Shown here: one piece after another, positions 1 through 7,928 of the stretch
How the letters are laid out: every line of letters starts with the position of its first letter
Position numbering within the stretch: the first letter of the stretch is position 1
NCBI RefSeq assembly: GCF_021245725.1
Contig: NZ_JAJGSX010000006.1
Span: forward strand, 397,379 to 461,378
Length of the DNA stretch: 64,000 nt
Direction: 5' to 3'
DNA from: Pseudonocardia sp. TRM90224
GTDB taxonomy: Bacteria > Actinomycetota > Actinomycetes > Mycobacteriales > Pseudonocardiaceae
Made by a program: the position numbers and the translations under genes
Notes under the pieces: generated by a model
Databases searched by the model: none
Told to the model about the DNA's origin: nothing
The model's input: only the letters and a program-made list of their open reading frames with translations

Positions 1-1
1 G

Positions 2-604
2 GCGCTCGTGCACCCGCGCCACCCCGAGCCGCTGGTGCACCGCACCAACGTGGAGGGCACCTACAACACGCTGGTCGCGGCGCAGGAGCACGGCGTGCGG
101 GCGTTCTGCTTCGCGTCGAGCATCAACGCGATCGGCGGGGCGTTCAGCGAGCGGGCCCGCTACGACTTCTTCCCCGTCGACGAGGAGCACCCGAGCTACT
201 GCGAGGACGCGTACAGCCTGTCGAAATGGGTGGGCGAGCAGCAGTGCGCCGCCTTCGCGCGACGGATGCCCGGCGTGCCGTTCGTCTCGCTGCGGCTGCA
301 CCTGCTGGTCGGCGACGCCGCGGGTGGCCGGCTCGGCGAGGACGAGCTGGAGGGGCGCCACCGCGACCTGTGGGGGTGGACGTCGTTCGAGAGCGCCGCG
401 CGGGCGGTGCTCCTCGCGCTGACGCGCGGCCGGGCCGGCCACGCCGCCTACTTCGTCGTGGCACCGGAGACGGGCGCCGAGGTCGACTCCGCCGAGCTCG
501 CGAAGCGGTGGTACCCGGACGTCCCCTTCCGCGCAGACCCGACGGCCCGAAGCTCGTTCTACTCAACCAACAAGATCGAAGCCGAGCTGGGCTGGACGCA
601 CTGA
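2..604 (+). CDS. NAD-dependent epimerase/dehydratase, 5'-truncated
   Basis: C-terminal about 200 residues of an extended-SDR sugar epimerase or dehydratase; the start and the N-terminal glycine-rich dinucleotide motif lie before the window. Visible family features are the N-x-x-G-T-x-N helix (NVEGTYNTL), the strand ending in the active-site serine (FASSINAIGG), the catalytic YSLSK motif and the RLHLLVG strand. Such enzymes use NAD(P) to oxidise and rearrange nucleotide sugars or related substrates; the substrate cannot be told from this fragment. It ends with TGA at 602-604, two bases before an inverted repeat, and faces the next gene tail to tail. Family assignment is secure; specific function is unknown. 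Confidence 0.85.
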   Translation, partial: ALVHPRHPEPLVHRTNVEGTYNTLVAAQEHGVRAFCFASSINAIGGAFSERARYDFFPVDEEHPSYCEDAYSLSKWVGEQQCAAFARRMPGVPFVSLRLHLLVGDAAGGRLGEDELEGRHRDLWGWTSFESAARAVLLALTRGRAGHAAYFVVAPETGAEVDSAELAKRWYPDVPFRADPTARSSFYSTNKIEAELGWTH

Positions 605-605
605 C

Positions 606-666
606 GTCGACAACGACGTTCTGGTCAATGTTAGCGCTCACAAACAGCCAGAACGTCGTTGTCGAC
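606..666. repeat. Inverted repeat, family 1, copy A (probable bidirectional terminator)
   Basis: A perfect 19-bp inverted repeat: GTCGACAACGACGTTCTGG at 606-624 and its reverse complement at 648-666, around a 23-base loop. It fills the gap between the converging epimerase and SDR genes. A related imperfect copy lies at 41957-42016. The position between two gene ends fits bidirectional transcription termination, although there is no T-tract. Confidence 0.75.
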
Positions 667-674
667 GGTGCCTC

Positions 675-1448
675 CTAGTGCTTCACGTGCTGCCCGCCGT
701 CGACGATCAGGTCCTCGCCCGTGATCAGGTCCGTCGTCAGGAACGCCATGACGGCGCGGGCGACGTCGGCGGGCTCGGCGGTGCGCAGCAGCGGGCTGCG
801 CTTGCGCTGCGCCGCCGCCAGCTGCTCGTAGCCGTCGGCGCCGAGGCGGTCGGTGTGCCAGCGGGTCTCGACCAGCCCGGGGGAGACGGAGTTGACGCGC
901 ACCTGCGGGCCGAGCGCCACGGCGAGGCCCTTGGTCATGTGCAGCATCGCGGCCTTGCTCACCGAGTAGGCCAGCGACGAGCCGGCCGCGAAGTGACCCG
1001 CGACGGAGGCGATGTTGACGACGTGGCCCTCCGCCTCGCGCAGCGACGGCGCGAACGCCCGCGCGCAGCGGAAGGCGCCCAGCACGTTGACGCCCAGCAG
1101 GTGCTGCCAGACGTCGTCGGTGAGCGCGTCGATGTCTGCGAACTCGATGAAGCGGGTGACGCCGGCGTTGTTGACCAGGACGTCGGTGCGGCCGTAGCTG
1201 CCTTGCACCTGGTCGACCATCGCCCGCACCGCGGCCTCGTCCGAGACGTCCGCCCGGATCGCCTCGGCGGACGCACCCATCGCGCGGACCGCCTCGGCGG
1301 TCGCCTCCGCTTCGTCGGCCGAGCGCGAGTAGTTGACCACCACCGCCGCGGCGCCCGCCCGGGCGAGCGACTCGCACACCGCCCGCCCGATGCCCGTCCC
1401 GCCTCCGGTGACCACCGCAACCGTGTCCTTGAGTTCCACGACGTGCAC
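675..1448 (-). CDS. SDR-family oxidoreductase (classical, FabG-like)
   Basis: Classical short-chain dehydrogenase/reductase of about 257 residues, the usual family size. It has the cofactor motif TGGGTGIG near residue 15, the NNAG motif, the active-site serine (NIASVAG), the catalytic YSVSK motif and the C-terminal ITGEDLIVDGG stretch. It should reduce a carbonyl or oxidise an alcohol with NAD(P)H in the cytoplasm; the substrate is unknown. The start is uncertain. A GTG three codons downstream (1437-1439) sits 7 nt after a TACGGT -10-like box and would give a leaderless start and a more typical N-terminus. It diverges from the dienelactone hydrolase gene across a 36-bp gap. Confidence 0.9.
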   Translation of the reverse strand: MHVVELKDTVAVVTGGGTGIGRAVCESLARAGAAAVVVNYSRSADEAEATAEAVRAMGASAEAIRADVSDEAAVRAMVDQVQGSYGRTDVLVNNAGVTRFIEFADIDALTDDVWQHLLGVNVLGAFRCARAFAPSLREAEGHVVNIASVAGHFAAGSSLAYSVSKAAMLHMTKGLAVALGPQVRVNSVSPGLVETRWHTDRLGADGYEQLAAAQRKRSPLLRTAEPADVARAVMAFLTTDLITGEDLIVDGGQHVKH

Positions 1449-1484
1449 CGTAATGGATCTCCCGGAGGGGAGTAGAAACGAAGC

Positions 1485-2225
1485 ATGGCTCGAATCGACG
1501 TGCGCGTCCCCACCCCTGACGGCGAATGCCCGGCCTCACTGCACGTTCCCGACAGCGGCGGCCCCGCGCCTGCCGTGATCATGTTCCCCGACGCCGGCGG
1601 GCCTCGGGAGACGTTCAGCGTGATGGGCGACCGGCTGGCCGCCATGGGTTACGTGGCGCTGGTGCCGGACCCCTACTACCGGGCGGGCGCGTGGGCCCCG
1701 TTCGACCTCGCCACCGTTTTCACCGACCCGGACGAGCGGGCACGGTTGACCACGCTCATGCAGACGTTCACGCCCGAGGCGGTCGACCGTGACACGGGCG
1801 CGTTCCTCGACTTCCTGGCCGCCCGCGACGAGGTGACCGGCGAGAAGGTCGGCATCACGGGTTACTGCATGGGCGGGCGGGCCTCCCTCGTCGCCGCCGC
1901 CAAGCACCCCGACCGGATCGGGGGTGCCGCGTCGTTCCACGGTGGCGGGCTCGCCGCGGCCGACGCCCCGGAGACCCCCGCCGCGCTGGCCGACCGGATC
2001 CAGGCGAAGCTCTACATCGCGGCCGCCGAGAACGACGACTCGTTCCCCGCCGACCAGTACGAGCGCCTCGACAAGGCGCTCGAGGCCGCCGGCGTCGACT
2101 ACACGCTCGTGACGTACCCCGCGGCGCACGGCTTCGCGGTGCGGGACAACCCCACCCACGACGCCGACGCCGAGGAGCGGCACTGGGCGGCGATGGGCGA
2201 GCTGTACGCGGCCACCCTGCGCTGA
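1485..2225 (+). CDS. Dienelactone hydrolase family protein
   Basis: Alpha/beta hydrolase of 246 residues, matching the dienelactone hydrolase family in length. The nucleophile is cysteine 128 in GYCMGG, followed by the acidic residue region (AAENDDSF) and the catalytic histidine in AAHGF. Family members hydrolyse lactones such as dienelactone in aromatic breakdown, but many have other ester substrates, and nothing here fixes the substrate. A purine-rich GGAGGGGAG at 1464-1472 precedes the ATG by 12 nt. The gene diverges from the SDR and its 3' end runs into a short tandem repeat and a family-2 hairpin. Confidence 0.9.
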   Translation: MARIDVRVPTPDGECPASLHVPDSGGPAPAVIMFPDAGGPRETFSVMGDRLAAMGYVALVPDPYYRAGAWAPFDLATVFTDPDERARLTTLMQTFTPEAVDRDTGAFLDFLAARDEVTGEKVGITGYCMGGRASLVAAAKHPDRIGGAASFHGGGLAAADAPETPAALADRIQAKLYIAAAENDDSFPADQYERLDKALEAAGVDYTLVTYPAAHGFAVRDNPTHDADAEERHWAAMGELYAATLR

Positions 2226-2256
2226 CCCTTCTGCGCTGACCCTTCTGCGCTGACCC
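2218..2256. repeat. 14-bp tandem repeat at the hydrolase gene end
   Basis: The unit TGCGCTGACCCTTC occurs twice in full (2218-2231, 2232-2245) and once in part (2246-2256). The first unit contains the final codon and the stop codon of the dienelactone hydrolase gene, so the gene tail has been copied into the spacer, giving several in-frame or near stop codons. Confidence 0.7.
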
Positions 2257-2268
2257 CGTCCCGAACTT

Positions 2269-2328
2269 CCCCACCGTTTTGCCTACTTGCACACCCGCGG
2301 AGGCGTGCAGGTTGGCAAAACGGTGGGG
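2269..2328. repeat. Hairpin repeat, family 2, copy A (probable bidirectional terminator)
   Basis: Inverted repeat with arms at 2269-2292 (beginning CCCCACCGTTTTGCC) and 2305-2328, separated by a 12-base loop; one arm base differs (CTAC against CAAC). It lies between the converging dienelactone hydrolase and DUF2510-type genes. The same arm recurs at 5695, 53375, 53437, 63728 and 63889. Confidence 0.8.
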
Positions 2329-2357
2329 GGATGGTGGGTGGCTGACCGGTTCGTGGG

Positions 2358-3026
2358 TCAGCCGAGCTGCTTGCGGGCCAGGTCGATCGCCGTCTGCGTC
2401 CGGTCGTCCAGCGAGCCGGCGCCGGTCGCCATCAGCTCCACCAGCACCACCCGGCCGTCGGCCATCCCGATCGCGGCGCTCTTGTGGTCGGCGGCCCAGG
2501 CCTGCCCGCGATCGCCCAACGCGACGTCGACGGGGGTGGCGCCGGCGGCCATGCCCTCGTCGGAGAAGTCCTTGAACTGCTCGTCGGCGATCAACGCCGG
2601 GGAGGTGACGATGTTGACGTCGATGCCGTTCGACTGGTCGACGGCGAGGTAGGCGCAGCCGGTGCTGCCGACGAGGGTGCCGCCGATCGGATCCCGCAAC
2701 GGCGAGCCCACGGCCGCGGAGATCTCGGCGGTCGGCGGGCAGTTCTGCTGCGCCGAGCCGATGATGCCGTCGCCGACGGTCGCGCTGATCCGCTGCGCGG
2801 CCTGCACGACGAGGTACGTGGCAACCCCGCCGCCGACCAGCACCAACCCGACGACGACGAGCACCGCGATCAGGCAGCCCCGGTTGCTGCGCTTGGGCGG
2901 TGGTGCCTGGGGCGGGTACTGCTGTTGTTGGTACTGCTGCTGCGGGGGTCGGGGCGGGTACCAACGGCCGTCGCGAGCCTGCCACCAGCCCGGTCCCGGT
3001 GGCTGCGGGTGACTGGGGCCGCTCAT
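2358..3026 (-). CDS. DUF2510-like N-terminus, single-pass membrane protein with an extracytoplasmic domain
   Basis: 222-residue protein of unknown function. The N-terminus has a PGWWQARDGRWYPP segment resembling the DUF2510 aromatic motif, then a Pro/Gln/Tyr-rich linker, a basic stop-transfer (KRSNRG) and one transmembrane helix (about residues 50-72). The C-terminal ~150 residues should lie outside the membrane; they hold two cysteines (QNCPP and TGCAY) that could form a disulfide, and resemble small actinobacterial lipoprotein-like sensor domains. Its ATG overlaps the stop of the upstream LuxR-type regulator by 4 bases (ATGA), so translation is probably coupled and the two may work together. 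No biochemical role can be assigned. Confidence 0.8.
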   Translation of the reverse strand: MSGPSHPQPPGPGWWQARDGRWYPPRPPQQQYQQQQYPPQAPPPKRSNRGCLIAVLVVVGLVLVGGGVATYLVVQAAQRISATVGDGIIGSAQQNCPPTAEISAAVGSPLRDPIGGTLVGSTGCAYLAVDQSNGIDVNIVTSPALIADEQFKDFSDEGMAAGATPVDVALGDRGQAWAADHKSAAIGMADGRVVLVELMATGAGSLDDRTQTAIDLARKQLG

Positions 3027-5626
3027 CGGAAGAGCTCGCCGAGGCCGCCGCGGTCGGTGACCCCGAGCTTGTGGCAGGCGCGGTAGAGGTGGCCTTCTAC
3101 TGTGCGGACGGAGAGGGTGAGCCGCTCGGCGATCTCCCGGTTGGGTAGCCCGGTCGCGGCGAGCGCGGCGACCTCACGTTCCCGGTCGGTGAGGGGGAGC
3201 GGCTGGTCGAGCGCCCGCAACGCGGGGGTCACGGCGCCTTCGCACTCCGCGGCGAGCCGGTGCGCGCGGGTTGCCGCGGCGAGCGCGGATCCGCGCTGCC
3301 CGTTGTGGTCGTAGACGGCGGCCGCCTGTGCGGCGGCATCAGCTGCCAACAGCAACGCGCCCATCGCCTCCAACCGTTCCGCCGCGGCCAGCAGCCCGGT
3401 GGCGTCGGACGTGGCGAGCGCCTCGGCATGCGCGGCCGCCGCGGGTGCTCTCGGCCCGTCGACGAACGTCGCGAGCTCGGCGAGCCGGCCGGCGCCGGTG
3501 CGGTCGCCGAAGCAGACCGCGGTGTGCAGCGCGAGCACCTCGACGGCCGACTGGCCCCTCGAGGCGGCCTCCGCCGCGGCGCAGCGGGCCGTCTCGATCG
3601 CAGCGCTCATCCCGCCCTCGCAGGCAAGCACCCACGCCTCCGACACACGCATCGCCGGCGCGAGCAGCGTCAGGCCGGGGTGCTTCGTCGCCTCCAGCGC
3701 GACGAGCGCCTCCCGGGCCGCCTCCCGCTCCCCGCACGTCGCAAGCACCTGCGGCATTTGCATGAGGCACGCCGCCAGCCAGCCGCCCGCGATGCCGAAC
3801 GGCGCCAGCGACGCGTGGGCCTCCTTCAGCCGGCGTCGCGCCGTGCGCACCCGCCCGTGCGTGGTCTCGGCGAAGCCCGCGAGGATGCTGCTGATCGCGG
3901 CGGGCAGCGGGGCGTCGCCGAAGTGCTCCTCGGCGGCCCGCGCGATCGTGAGCGCCTCGTCGACGTACCCGGCGAGCCCGACGCCGTAGGTGTGCCACCC
4001 GGCGAGGGTGACGCCGAGCCATGCGGCGTCGGCCGCGCGCACCGCGGCGGCGCGGCCGCGCTCCACGACCGGCCCGAGCTGGTCGGCCTTGCCGATCGCG
4101 CCGAGCGCGAGCGTCAAACCCCACGACGCGAACGCCTCGACGTGGTCGGGGATCCCCGGCGCGGCGAGCACCGCCGACGCTGTTCCGGCCGCCTCGCGGA
4201 CCCGGCCCTGCGCGGCGTCCAGGCAGCTGCGCAGCGCGGCGAGCGTCCGGCGCGCCGCCGGGTCCTCGACCTCGGCGTCGGCGGCGTCGAGCACCTCCGC
4301 GGCGGCCTCCGGCCGGGCCGACATCCACGCCAGCGATGCAACCTGCAGGATCGCCGCCTCCGCGCGCTCACGGTCGGTACGGGCGTTGGCGACGAGGTCC
4401 GCCAGCTCCGCGCGCGCCTCCTGGCCCACCCCGACGAGGACGGTCGCGAGCGTCAGCCGTGCCTCGAACCCGCCGCCCTGCGCGATCGCGGCACCGGCGA
4501 GGCGGGAGGCGAGCGGCGCGTCGACGAGCGCCGCGGCGCGGTGCGCGCCCGCGGTCAGCAGGTCGGGGTCGAACGACCGGTCCGACTCCATCGTCAGCAC
4601 GGCGCGGCGCAGCAGGTCGTCGGCCCGTCGCGCGCCGGTCGCCGCGAGCGCCTCCGCGATCCGCCCGCGCAGCCGCCGGGCCCGCACCTGCCCGCAGCTC
4701 GCCCGTTGCACCTCCCCGTACAGCGGGTGGCCGAGACGGGCCTGCAACCGGCGCCCGTCGAGCGTCACCTCGATCAGGCCGCGAGCCTCGACGGCCTCCA
4801 CCGCCGCGCCGTCGGTGAGACCCGTGAGCACGGCGACGCCGAGCGGCTCCCCGAACGCGAGCAGCTCGACGACGTCGCGCTCCTTCGGCGAGAGCGCCCC
4901 GATCCGTTCCTGGAGCAGCTCGGACAGCCCGGACGTCAGCCGCGGCGTCCCCGTCCACTGCCACACACCCTCGACCTCGCGCAGCCGGCCCGCCTCGCGC
5001 TCCCCGTCGACGAGGTGGCGCAGGTAGAGCACGTTCCCCCGGGTGATCGTCCAGAGGCTGCGGACGGCCGCGCCCGTGACGGGCCCGCCGAGCGCGGCTT
5101 CCAGCAGCGCGGTGCTGTCGTCGAGCGTGAGTGCCTGCAGCTCCAGCCGCTCCAGGTGGCCGTCCTTCCACAGCGCGGTCACGGCGTCGGGGGTTGGCTC
5201 GCCGGTGCGCAGCGTGACCACGACCGTCGCCGCCCTGCGCAGCACGATCTGGTGCACCAGCAGCGCGGACAGCTCGTCGAGCAGGTGCCCGTCGTCGACG
5301 CCGAGCATGACGCCCGCGGGGCCCGCACCCGCGAGCAGCGCCTCGCCGGCCTGCCGGACGAGCTGGGTCGGGTCGGTGCCGATCGACGCGACGACCGGCG
5401 CGAACGCGCCGAGCGGGAGCGTGCGTGCCGAGGCCGAGGCCGCTGCCCAGCGGGTGAGCGCGCCGCGCTGCGCGGCGACGGCGAGCGCCTCCTTGGCGAG
5501 GCGAGTCTTCCCGACCCCGGGCGCACCGGCGAGGACGACCCCGGACGCGGCGCCGCGCCGGCGCCCCAGTGCGTCGACCATGCGCAGCTCATCGCCTCGG
5601 CCCGTCAGGGGCCAGCCGTCAGGCAC
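3023..5626 (-). CDS. LuxR-family (LAL-type) ATP-binding transcriptional regulator
   Basis: 867-residue large ATP-binding LuxR-type regulator. The N-terminus has an AAA/NTPase domain with Walker A GAPGVGKTRL (about residues 34-43) and a Walker B-like VMLGVDDGHLL. A long alpha-helical, TPR-like middle follows. The C-terminus is a LuxR helix-turn-helix beginning LTDREREVAAL and ending SVRTVEGHLYRACHKLGV. Family members use ATP state and ligand binding to activate target promoters; inducer and targets here are unknown. The GTG start lies 6 nt after a TAAAAT -10 box, so it is probably leaderless. It is followed by a translationally coupled membrane-protein gene, a plausible partner or target. Confidence 0.92.
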   Translation of the reverse strand: MPDGWPLTGRGDELRMVDALGRRRGAASGVVLAGAPGVGKTRLAKEALAVAAQRGALTRWAAASASARTLPLGAFAPVVASIGTDPTQLVRQAGEALLAGAGPAGVMLGVDDGHLLDELSALLVHQIVLRRAATVVVTLRTGEPTPDAVTALWKDGHLERLELQALTLDDSTALLEAALGGPVTGAAVRSLWTITRGNVLYLRHLVDGEREAGRLREVEGVWQWTGTPRLTSGLSELLQERIGALSPKERDVVELLAFGEPLGVAVLTGLTDGAAVEAVEARGLIEVTLDGRRLQARLGHPLYGEVQRASCGQVRARRLRGRIAEALAATGARRADDLLRRAVLTMESDRSFDPDLLTAGAHRAAALVDAPLASRLAGAAIAQGGGFEARLTLATVLVGVGQEARAELADLVANARTDRERAEAAILQVASLAWMSARPEAAAEVLDAADAEVEDPAARRTLAALRSCLDAAQGRVREAAGTASAVLAAPGIPDHVEAFASWGLTLALGAIGKADQLGPVVERGRAAAVRAADAAWLGVTLAGWHTYGVGLAGYVDEALTIARAAEEHFGDAPLPAAISSILAGFAETTHGRVRTARRRLKEAHASLAPFGIAGGWLAACLMQMPQVLATCGEREAAREALVALEATKHPGLTLLAPAMRVSEAWVLACEGGMSAAIETARCAAAEAASRGQSAVEVLALHTAVCFGDRTGAGRLAELATFVDGPRAPAAAAHAEALATSDATGLLAAAERLEAMGALLLAADAAAQAAAVYDHNGQRGSALAAATRAHRLAAECEGAVTPALRALDQPLPLTDREREVAALAATGLPNREIAERLTLSVRTVEGHLYRACHKLGVTDRGGLGELFR

Positions 5627-5632
5627 GAGGCG

Positions 5633-5638
5633 ATTTTA
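5633..5638 (-). promoter_or_regulatory. -10 box (TAAAAT) for the LAL regulator
   Basis: On the minus strand TAAAAT is followed by 6 nt and then the GTG start. This spacing places transcription initiation at or next to the start codon and there is no Shine-Dalgarno sequence, so the mRNA is probably leaderless. No good -35 hexamer is visible. Confidence 0.5.
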
Positions 5639-5694
5639 GGGACAGGGCAGGGCGTCTGCCAGCGGTGACCCCGAACCGCAACGGCACCGAAGCC

Positions 5695-5754
5695 CCCCAC
5701 CGTTTTGCCAACTTGCACGGCCTCCCGGGCATGCAGATTGGCAAAACGGTGGGG
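5695..5754. repeat. Hairpin repeat, family 2, copy B
   Basis: Inverted repeat with arms at 5695-5717 and 5732-5754 (CCCCACCGTTTTGCCAACTT with one mismatch in the partner) and a 14-base loop. It lies between the 3' end of the 55-aa ORF and the upstream side of the LAL regulator gene, so it probably terminates transcription arriving from the small ORF. Confidence 0.75.
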
Positions 5755-5782
5755 AAGTTCGTGGTGGCCCTGGGCGTGCGGG

Positions 5783-5950
5783 TCAGCGGGACTCGGCGGC
5801 GCGGGCCTCGAGGCGCGCGGTGAGGGCGCGGCGGGCGTCTTCGTGGGCGTCCTTGCGGGCGTCGGCGAAGTAGTCGACGGGGTTGCGAAGGATGCGCGCC
5901 AGCCTGACTTTCTGGGTGGCGTCGCCGTTGTGCCGTGTCCCCTTGCTCAC
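5783..5950 (-). CDS. Small hypothetical protein, 55 aa, basic/helical
   Basis: Short ORF beginning GTG (SKGTRHNGDATQ...) and ending ...RAAESR. The translation is strongly charged and predicted helical, with an RILRNPVDYFADARKDAHEDARRAL core; there is no signal peptide or membrane segment. A TATCCT -10 box lies 6 nt before the GTG, fitting a leaderless transcript. Arg, Asp and Ala codons end in G or C like the neighbours, which supports coding. I do not recognise the family. The MITE-like element ends only 18 bp upstream of the start, so the region of its -35 box comes from the element. Confidence 0.55.
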   Translation of the reverse strand: MSKGTRHNGDATQKVRLARILRNPVDYFADARKDAHEDARRALTARLEARAAESR

Positions 5951-5956
5951 GAGGCC

Positions 5957-5962
5957 AGGATA
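5957..5962 (-). promoter_or_regulatory. -10 box (TATCCT) for the 55-aa ORF
   Basis: TATCCT on the minus strand, 6 nt before the GTG, the spacing expected for leaderless initiation. The -35 position falls inside the adjacent MITE terminal repeat and reads TCCTAA, which is a poor match. Confidence 0.4.
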
Positions 5963-5968
5963 CCCAAG

Positions 5969-6134
5969 CTAGGCCGTGTTTAGGAGGTCAGGATCGATGC
6001 TCTTCGTGATCCAGATCGCCGCTGGCAAGGCGCCGCCGCGAGCCGTCGTACTGAGTACCCGGTCGTGGCGGCAACACCGCCAGCGGCGATCTGGGCGCGA
6101 AGAGCGCGATCAGGACCTCCTAAACACGGCCTAG
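5969..6134. mobile_element. MITE-like element, about 166 bp, flanked by CTAG
   Basis: Perfect inverted terminal repeats: GGCCGTGTTTAGGAGGTC inside the left end (5972-5989) and its complement inside the right end (6114-6131). Both ends abut CTAG (5969-5972 and 6131-6134), which can be read as a 4-bp target duplication or as part of the ends with a TA duplication. The arms continue inward with near-complementary sequence (CCAGATCGCCGCTGG near 6011 against its complement near 6080), so the whole element can fold into one long hairpin. It contains no ORF. It is probably a non-autonomous relative of an IS whose transposase is encoded elsewhere. Confidence 0.75.
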
Positions 6135-6898
6135 GTGTTGAGCGCGATGGCGAAGAGGCGGGCGAAGACGCGGACGGCGGCGACGTCGGCCTCCGTGAGG
6201 TCGCCGACCTTGAGCCCGTCGATGGTGAGGATCCCGAAGGCGCGGGCCTCGGTCGCGACCGGCACCGCGATGAAGGTGCGGTAGGCGTGTCCGCCGGGTT
6301 GGAAGCCGGGGAGGTCGCCGTCCTGGACGTCGGCGCAGAAGAGGTCGTCGCGACGGTCGAGCAGGTCGAGCGCGAAGTCGCCGATGGGCGTCCCGCCGAC
6401 GAACGTGGAGCGCGGCGCCTCGGCGCGGCCGTGGAAGCCGGCGGGCACGAGCTGCCGCGGCCGGTCGTCGGTCAGGCGGAAGTAGCAGGCGCGCAGCCGG
6501 TCGGCGCCGAGCACCTCGGCGGTCGCCGCGAGCACCACGACCTTGGCCTGGCCCTGCAGCTCCTGCAGCTCGCGACCGCGGACCCAGCGCCGGCGGTCGC
6601 TGATCCGGCCGATGAGGTAGGCGAGCGGCTCGAGCGCGTCGTCGACGACCAGCTGCACCTTCGCGGCGGCTTCCTCGGCCACCTGCTCCGCGGTCGCCGC
6701 CCGCCCGCGCGCCTGCCGCTCGGCGTGCATCGGCAACCCGACCGCCACGACGGTCAGCACCGCACCCGCCGTCACGCTGCCGGCGAGCAGCCAACCCGAC
6801 AGGTTGTTGACCAACGCGCTGAGCACCCATGCCACCGTCGCGGCGCCGATGGCGACGGGCCGGGCCGCCCGTCCGGCCCACGCGGGAAGTGCACTCAT
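6131..6898 (-). CDS. GAF-domain membrane protein
   Basis: 255-residue protein. Two hydrophobic segments lie near the N-terminus (about residues 15-35 and 38-56), followed by a helical linker rich in Ala/Glu (about 58-95) and a GAF-like sensor domain (about 100-250) with the FIAVPV and AFGILTIDG strands typical of the fold. GAF domains bind small molecules or mediate dimerisation; there is no output domain, so it may be a membrane sensor that signals through a partner. Its TAG stop lies in the CTAG at the right end of the MITE-like element, so the element inserted exactly at the gene end. The family's normal C-terminus is unknown to me, so slight truncation cannot be excluded. Confidence 0.75.
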   Translation of the reverse strand: MSALPAWAGRAARPVAIGAATVAWVLSALVNNLSGWLLAGSVTAGAVLTVVAVGLPMHAERQARGRAATAEQVAEEAAAKVQLVVDDALEPLAYLIGRISDRRRWVRGRELQELQGQAKVVVLAATAEVLGADRLRACYFRLTDDRPRQLVPAGFHGRAEAPRSTFVGGTPIGDFALDLLDRRDDLFCADVQDGDLPGFQPGGHAYRTFIAVPVATEARAFGILTIDGLKVGDLTEADVAAVRVFARLFAIALNT

Positions 6899-7033
6899 GT
6901 CGGCGGGCAGCGTAGCGGCCTACCCCGACGGCGAGAGCCGGCCAGGGGTGGGCGTGATGGTGCGACGGAGCCCGGCTCCTGCTGGTGGATGGCCCGGTGA
7001 GCGCCCGATGCGCGCAGCACCCCCGGGTTGGGG

Positions 7034-7092
7034 GAGGGCAGCAAAGCCACTTTCCTGCCCTGTGAGGGCCGGAAAGTGGCTTTCCTGCCCTC
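7034..7092. repeat. Double-hairpin repeat, family 3, copy 1 (59 bp)
   Basis: GAGGGCAGCAAAGCCACTTTCC followed by an inverted second copy ending GGAAAGTGGCTTTCC and TGCCCTC. Each half is itself a palindrome around a 3-base loop (CCA in the first half, TGG in the second), and the halves are reverse complements of each other. It lies just downstream of the atypical SDR gene, where it could terminate transcription. The rest of the 6899-7114 gap shows no gene. Confidence 0.8.
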
Positions 7093-7114
7093 GCGAGAGC
7101 GCCGGCTGGTGGGT

Positions 7115-7888
7115 CTAGTAGGAGCCGACCGCCCCGCCGTCCACGCGCAGCTGGATGCCGGTGATGTAGCCGGCCGGCTCGCCGCACAGGAAGACGGCCG
7201 CCGCGCCGAACTCCTCCGGCCGCCCGTAGCGGCCGATCGGGATCGCCGCCTGCGACTGCGCGCGGACGTCCTCGACGGCCGCTCCGGTCGAGCCGGCGCG
7301 GGCGTTGTCGATCTGGGTGAGGCGGTCGGTGTCGATCTTGCCGGGCAGCACCATGTTGACGGTGACGCCGTCGCCGGCGACCTCCGCGGAGAGCGTCTTG
7401 AGATAGCCGGCGAGTGCGGCGCGGGAAGCGTTGGAACGGGCGAGTCCGGGAATCGGCTGCTGCATCCCGCTCGACCCGACCGCGACGATCCGGCCCCAGC
7501 CCCGCTCGCGCATTCCGGGTAGGTACCGCGCGACCAGATCGATCTGCGTGAGCACGAGGGTTTGCAAGCTCTCAGCGAGCTGACCAGATGTGAGCTCGCC
7601 CGCGGTGCCGGGCGGTGGCCCGCCCGAATTGAGCACGAGCACGTCGACGTGCCCGAACTCCTCGTCGACCGTGTCCAGTGCGGCGGCCGTCGATTCGGGG
7701 TCGGTGAGATCGATGGCCACCCCGATCGATCCGGGGTGCGCCGCCGCGGCGCTCGCGACGATCTCCGTCCGACGCCCGCAAAAAGCCACGCGCGCGCCTT
7801 CTGCTGCCAACCCGTCAGCGATCGCTCTGCCGAGCCCGCTCGTCGATCCGAGCACCAGCGCGGTGCGTCGAGACAAACCAAGGTCCAT
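7115..7888 (-). CDS. Atypical SDR-family protein lacking the catalytic YxxxK
   Basis: 257-residue SDR-fold protein. The cofactor loop reads LGSTSGLG instead of TGxxxGIG. The region that should hold the catalytic YxxxK reads SNASR (in ARSNASRAALAGYL), so both tyrosine and lysine are replaced. The substrate-loop asparagine motif is LNSGG rather than NNAG. A known BKR-like SDR subgroup lacks a complete cofactor motif and catalytic tetrad, and this fits it; the activity of that group is unclear. I chose the ATG at 7886-7888 because it gives the typical N-terminus; an in-frame start at 7942 would add 18 unlikely residues. It follows the PhzF-type gene by 40 bp on the same strand. Confidence 0.85.
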   Translation of the reverse strand: MDLGLSRRTALVLGSTSGLGRAIADGLAAEGARVAFCGRRTEIVASAAAAHPGSIGVAIDLTDPESTAAALDTVDEEFGHVDVLVLNSGGPPPGTAGELTSGQLAESLQTLVLTQIDLVARYLPGMRERGWGRIVAVGSSGMQQPIPGLARSNASRAALAGYLKTLSAEVAGDGVTVNMVLPGKIDTDRLTQIDNARAGSTGAAVEDVRAQSQAAIPIGRYGRPEEFGAAAVFLCGEPAGYITGIQLRVDGGAVGSY

Positions 7889-7928
7889 GACCGCACACGC
7901 TATATCGGTACGACCGGTACGGCCCGGC

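Noticed and set aside
3260..5668. Plus-strand frame of about 800 codons over the LAL regulator
   Set aside because: It is an antisense shadow with Arg/Gln/His-rich composition; the minus strand has clear Walker and LuxR motifs.
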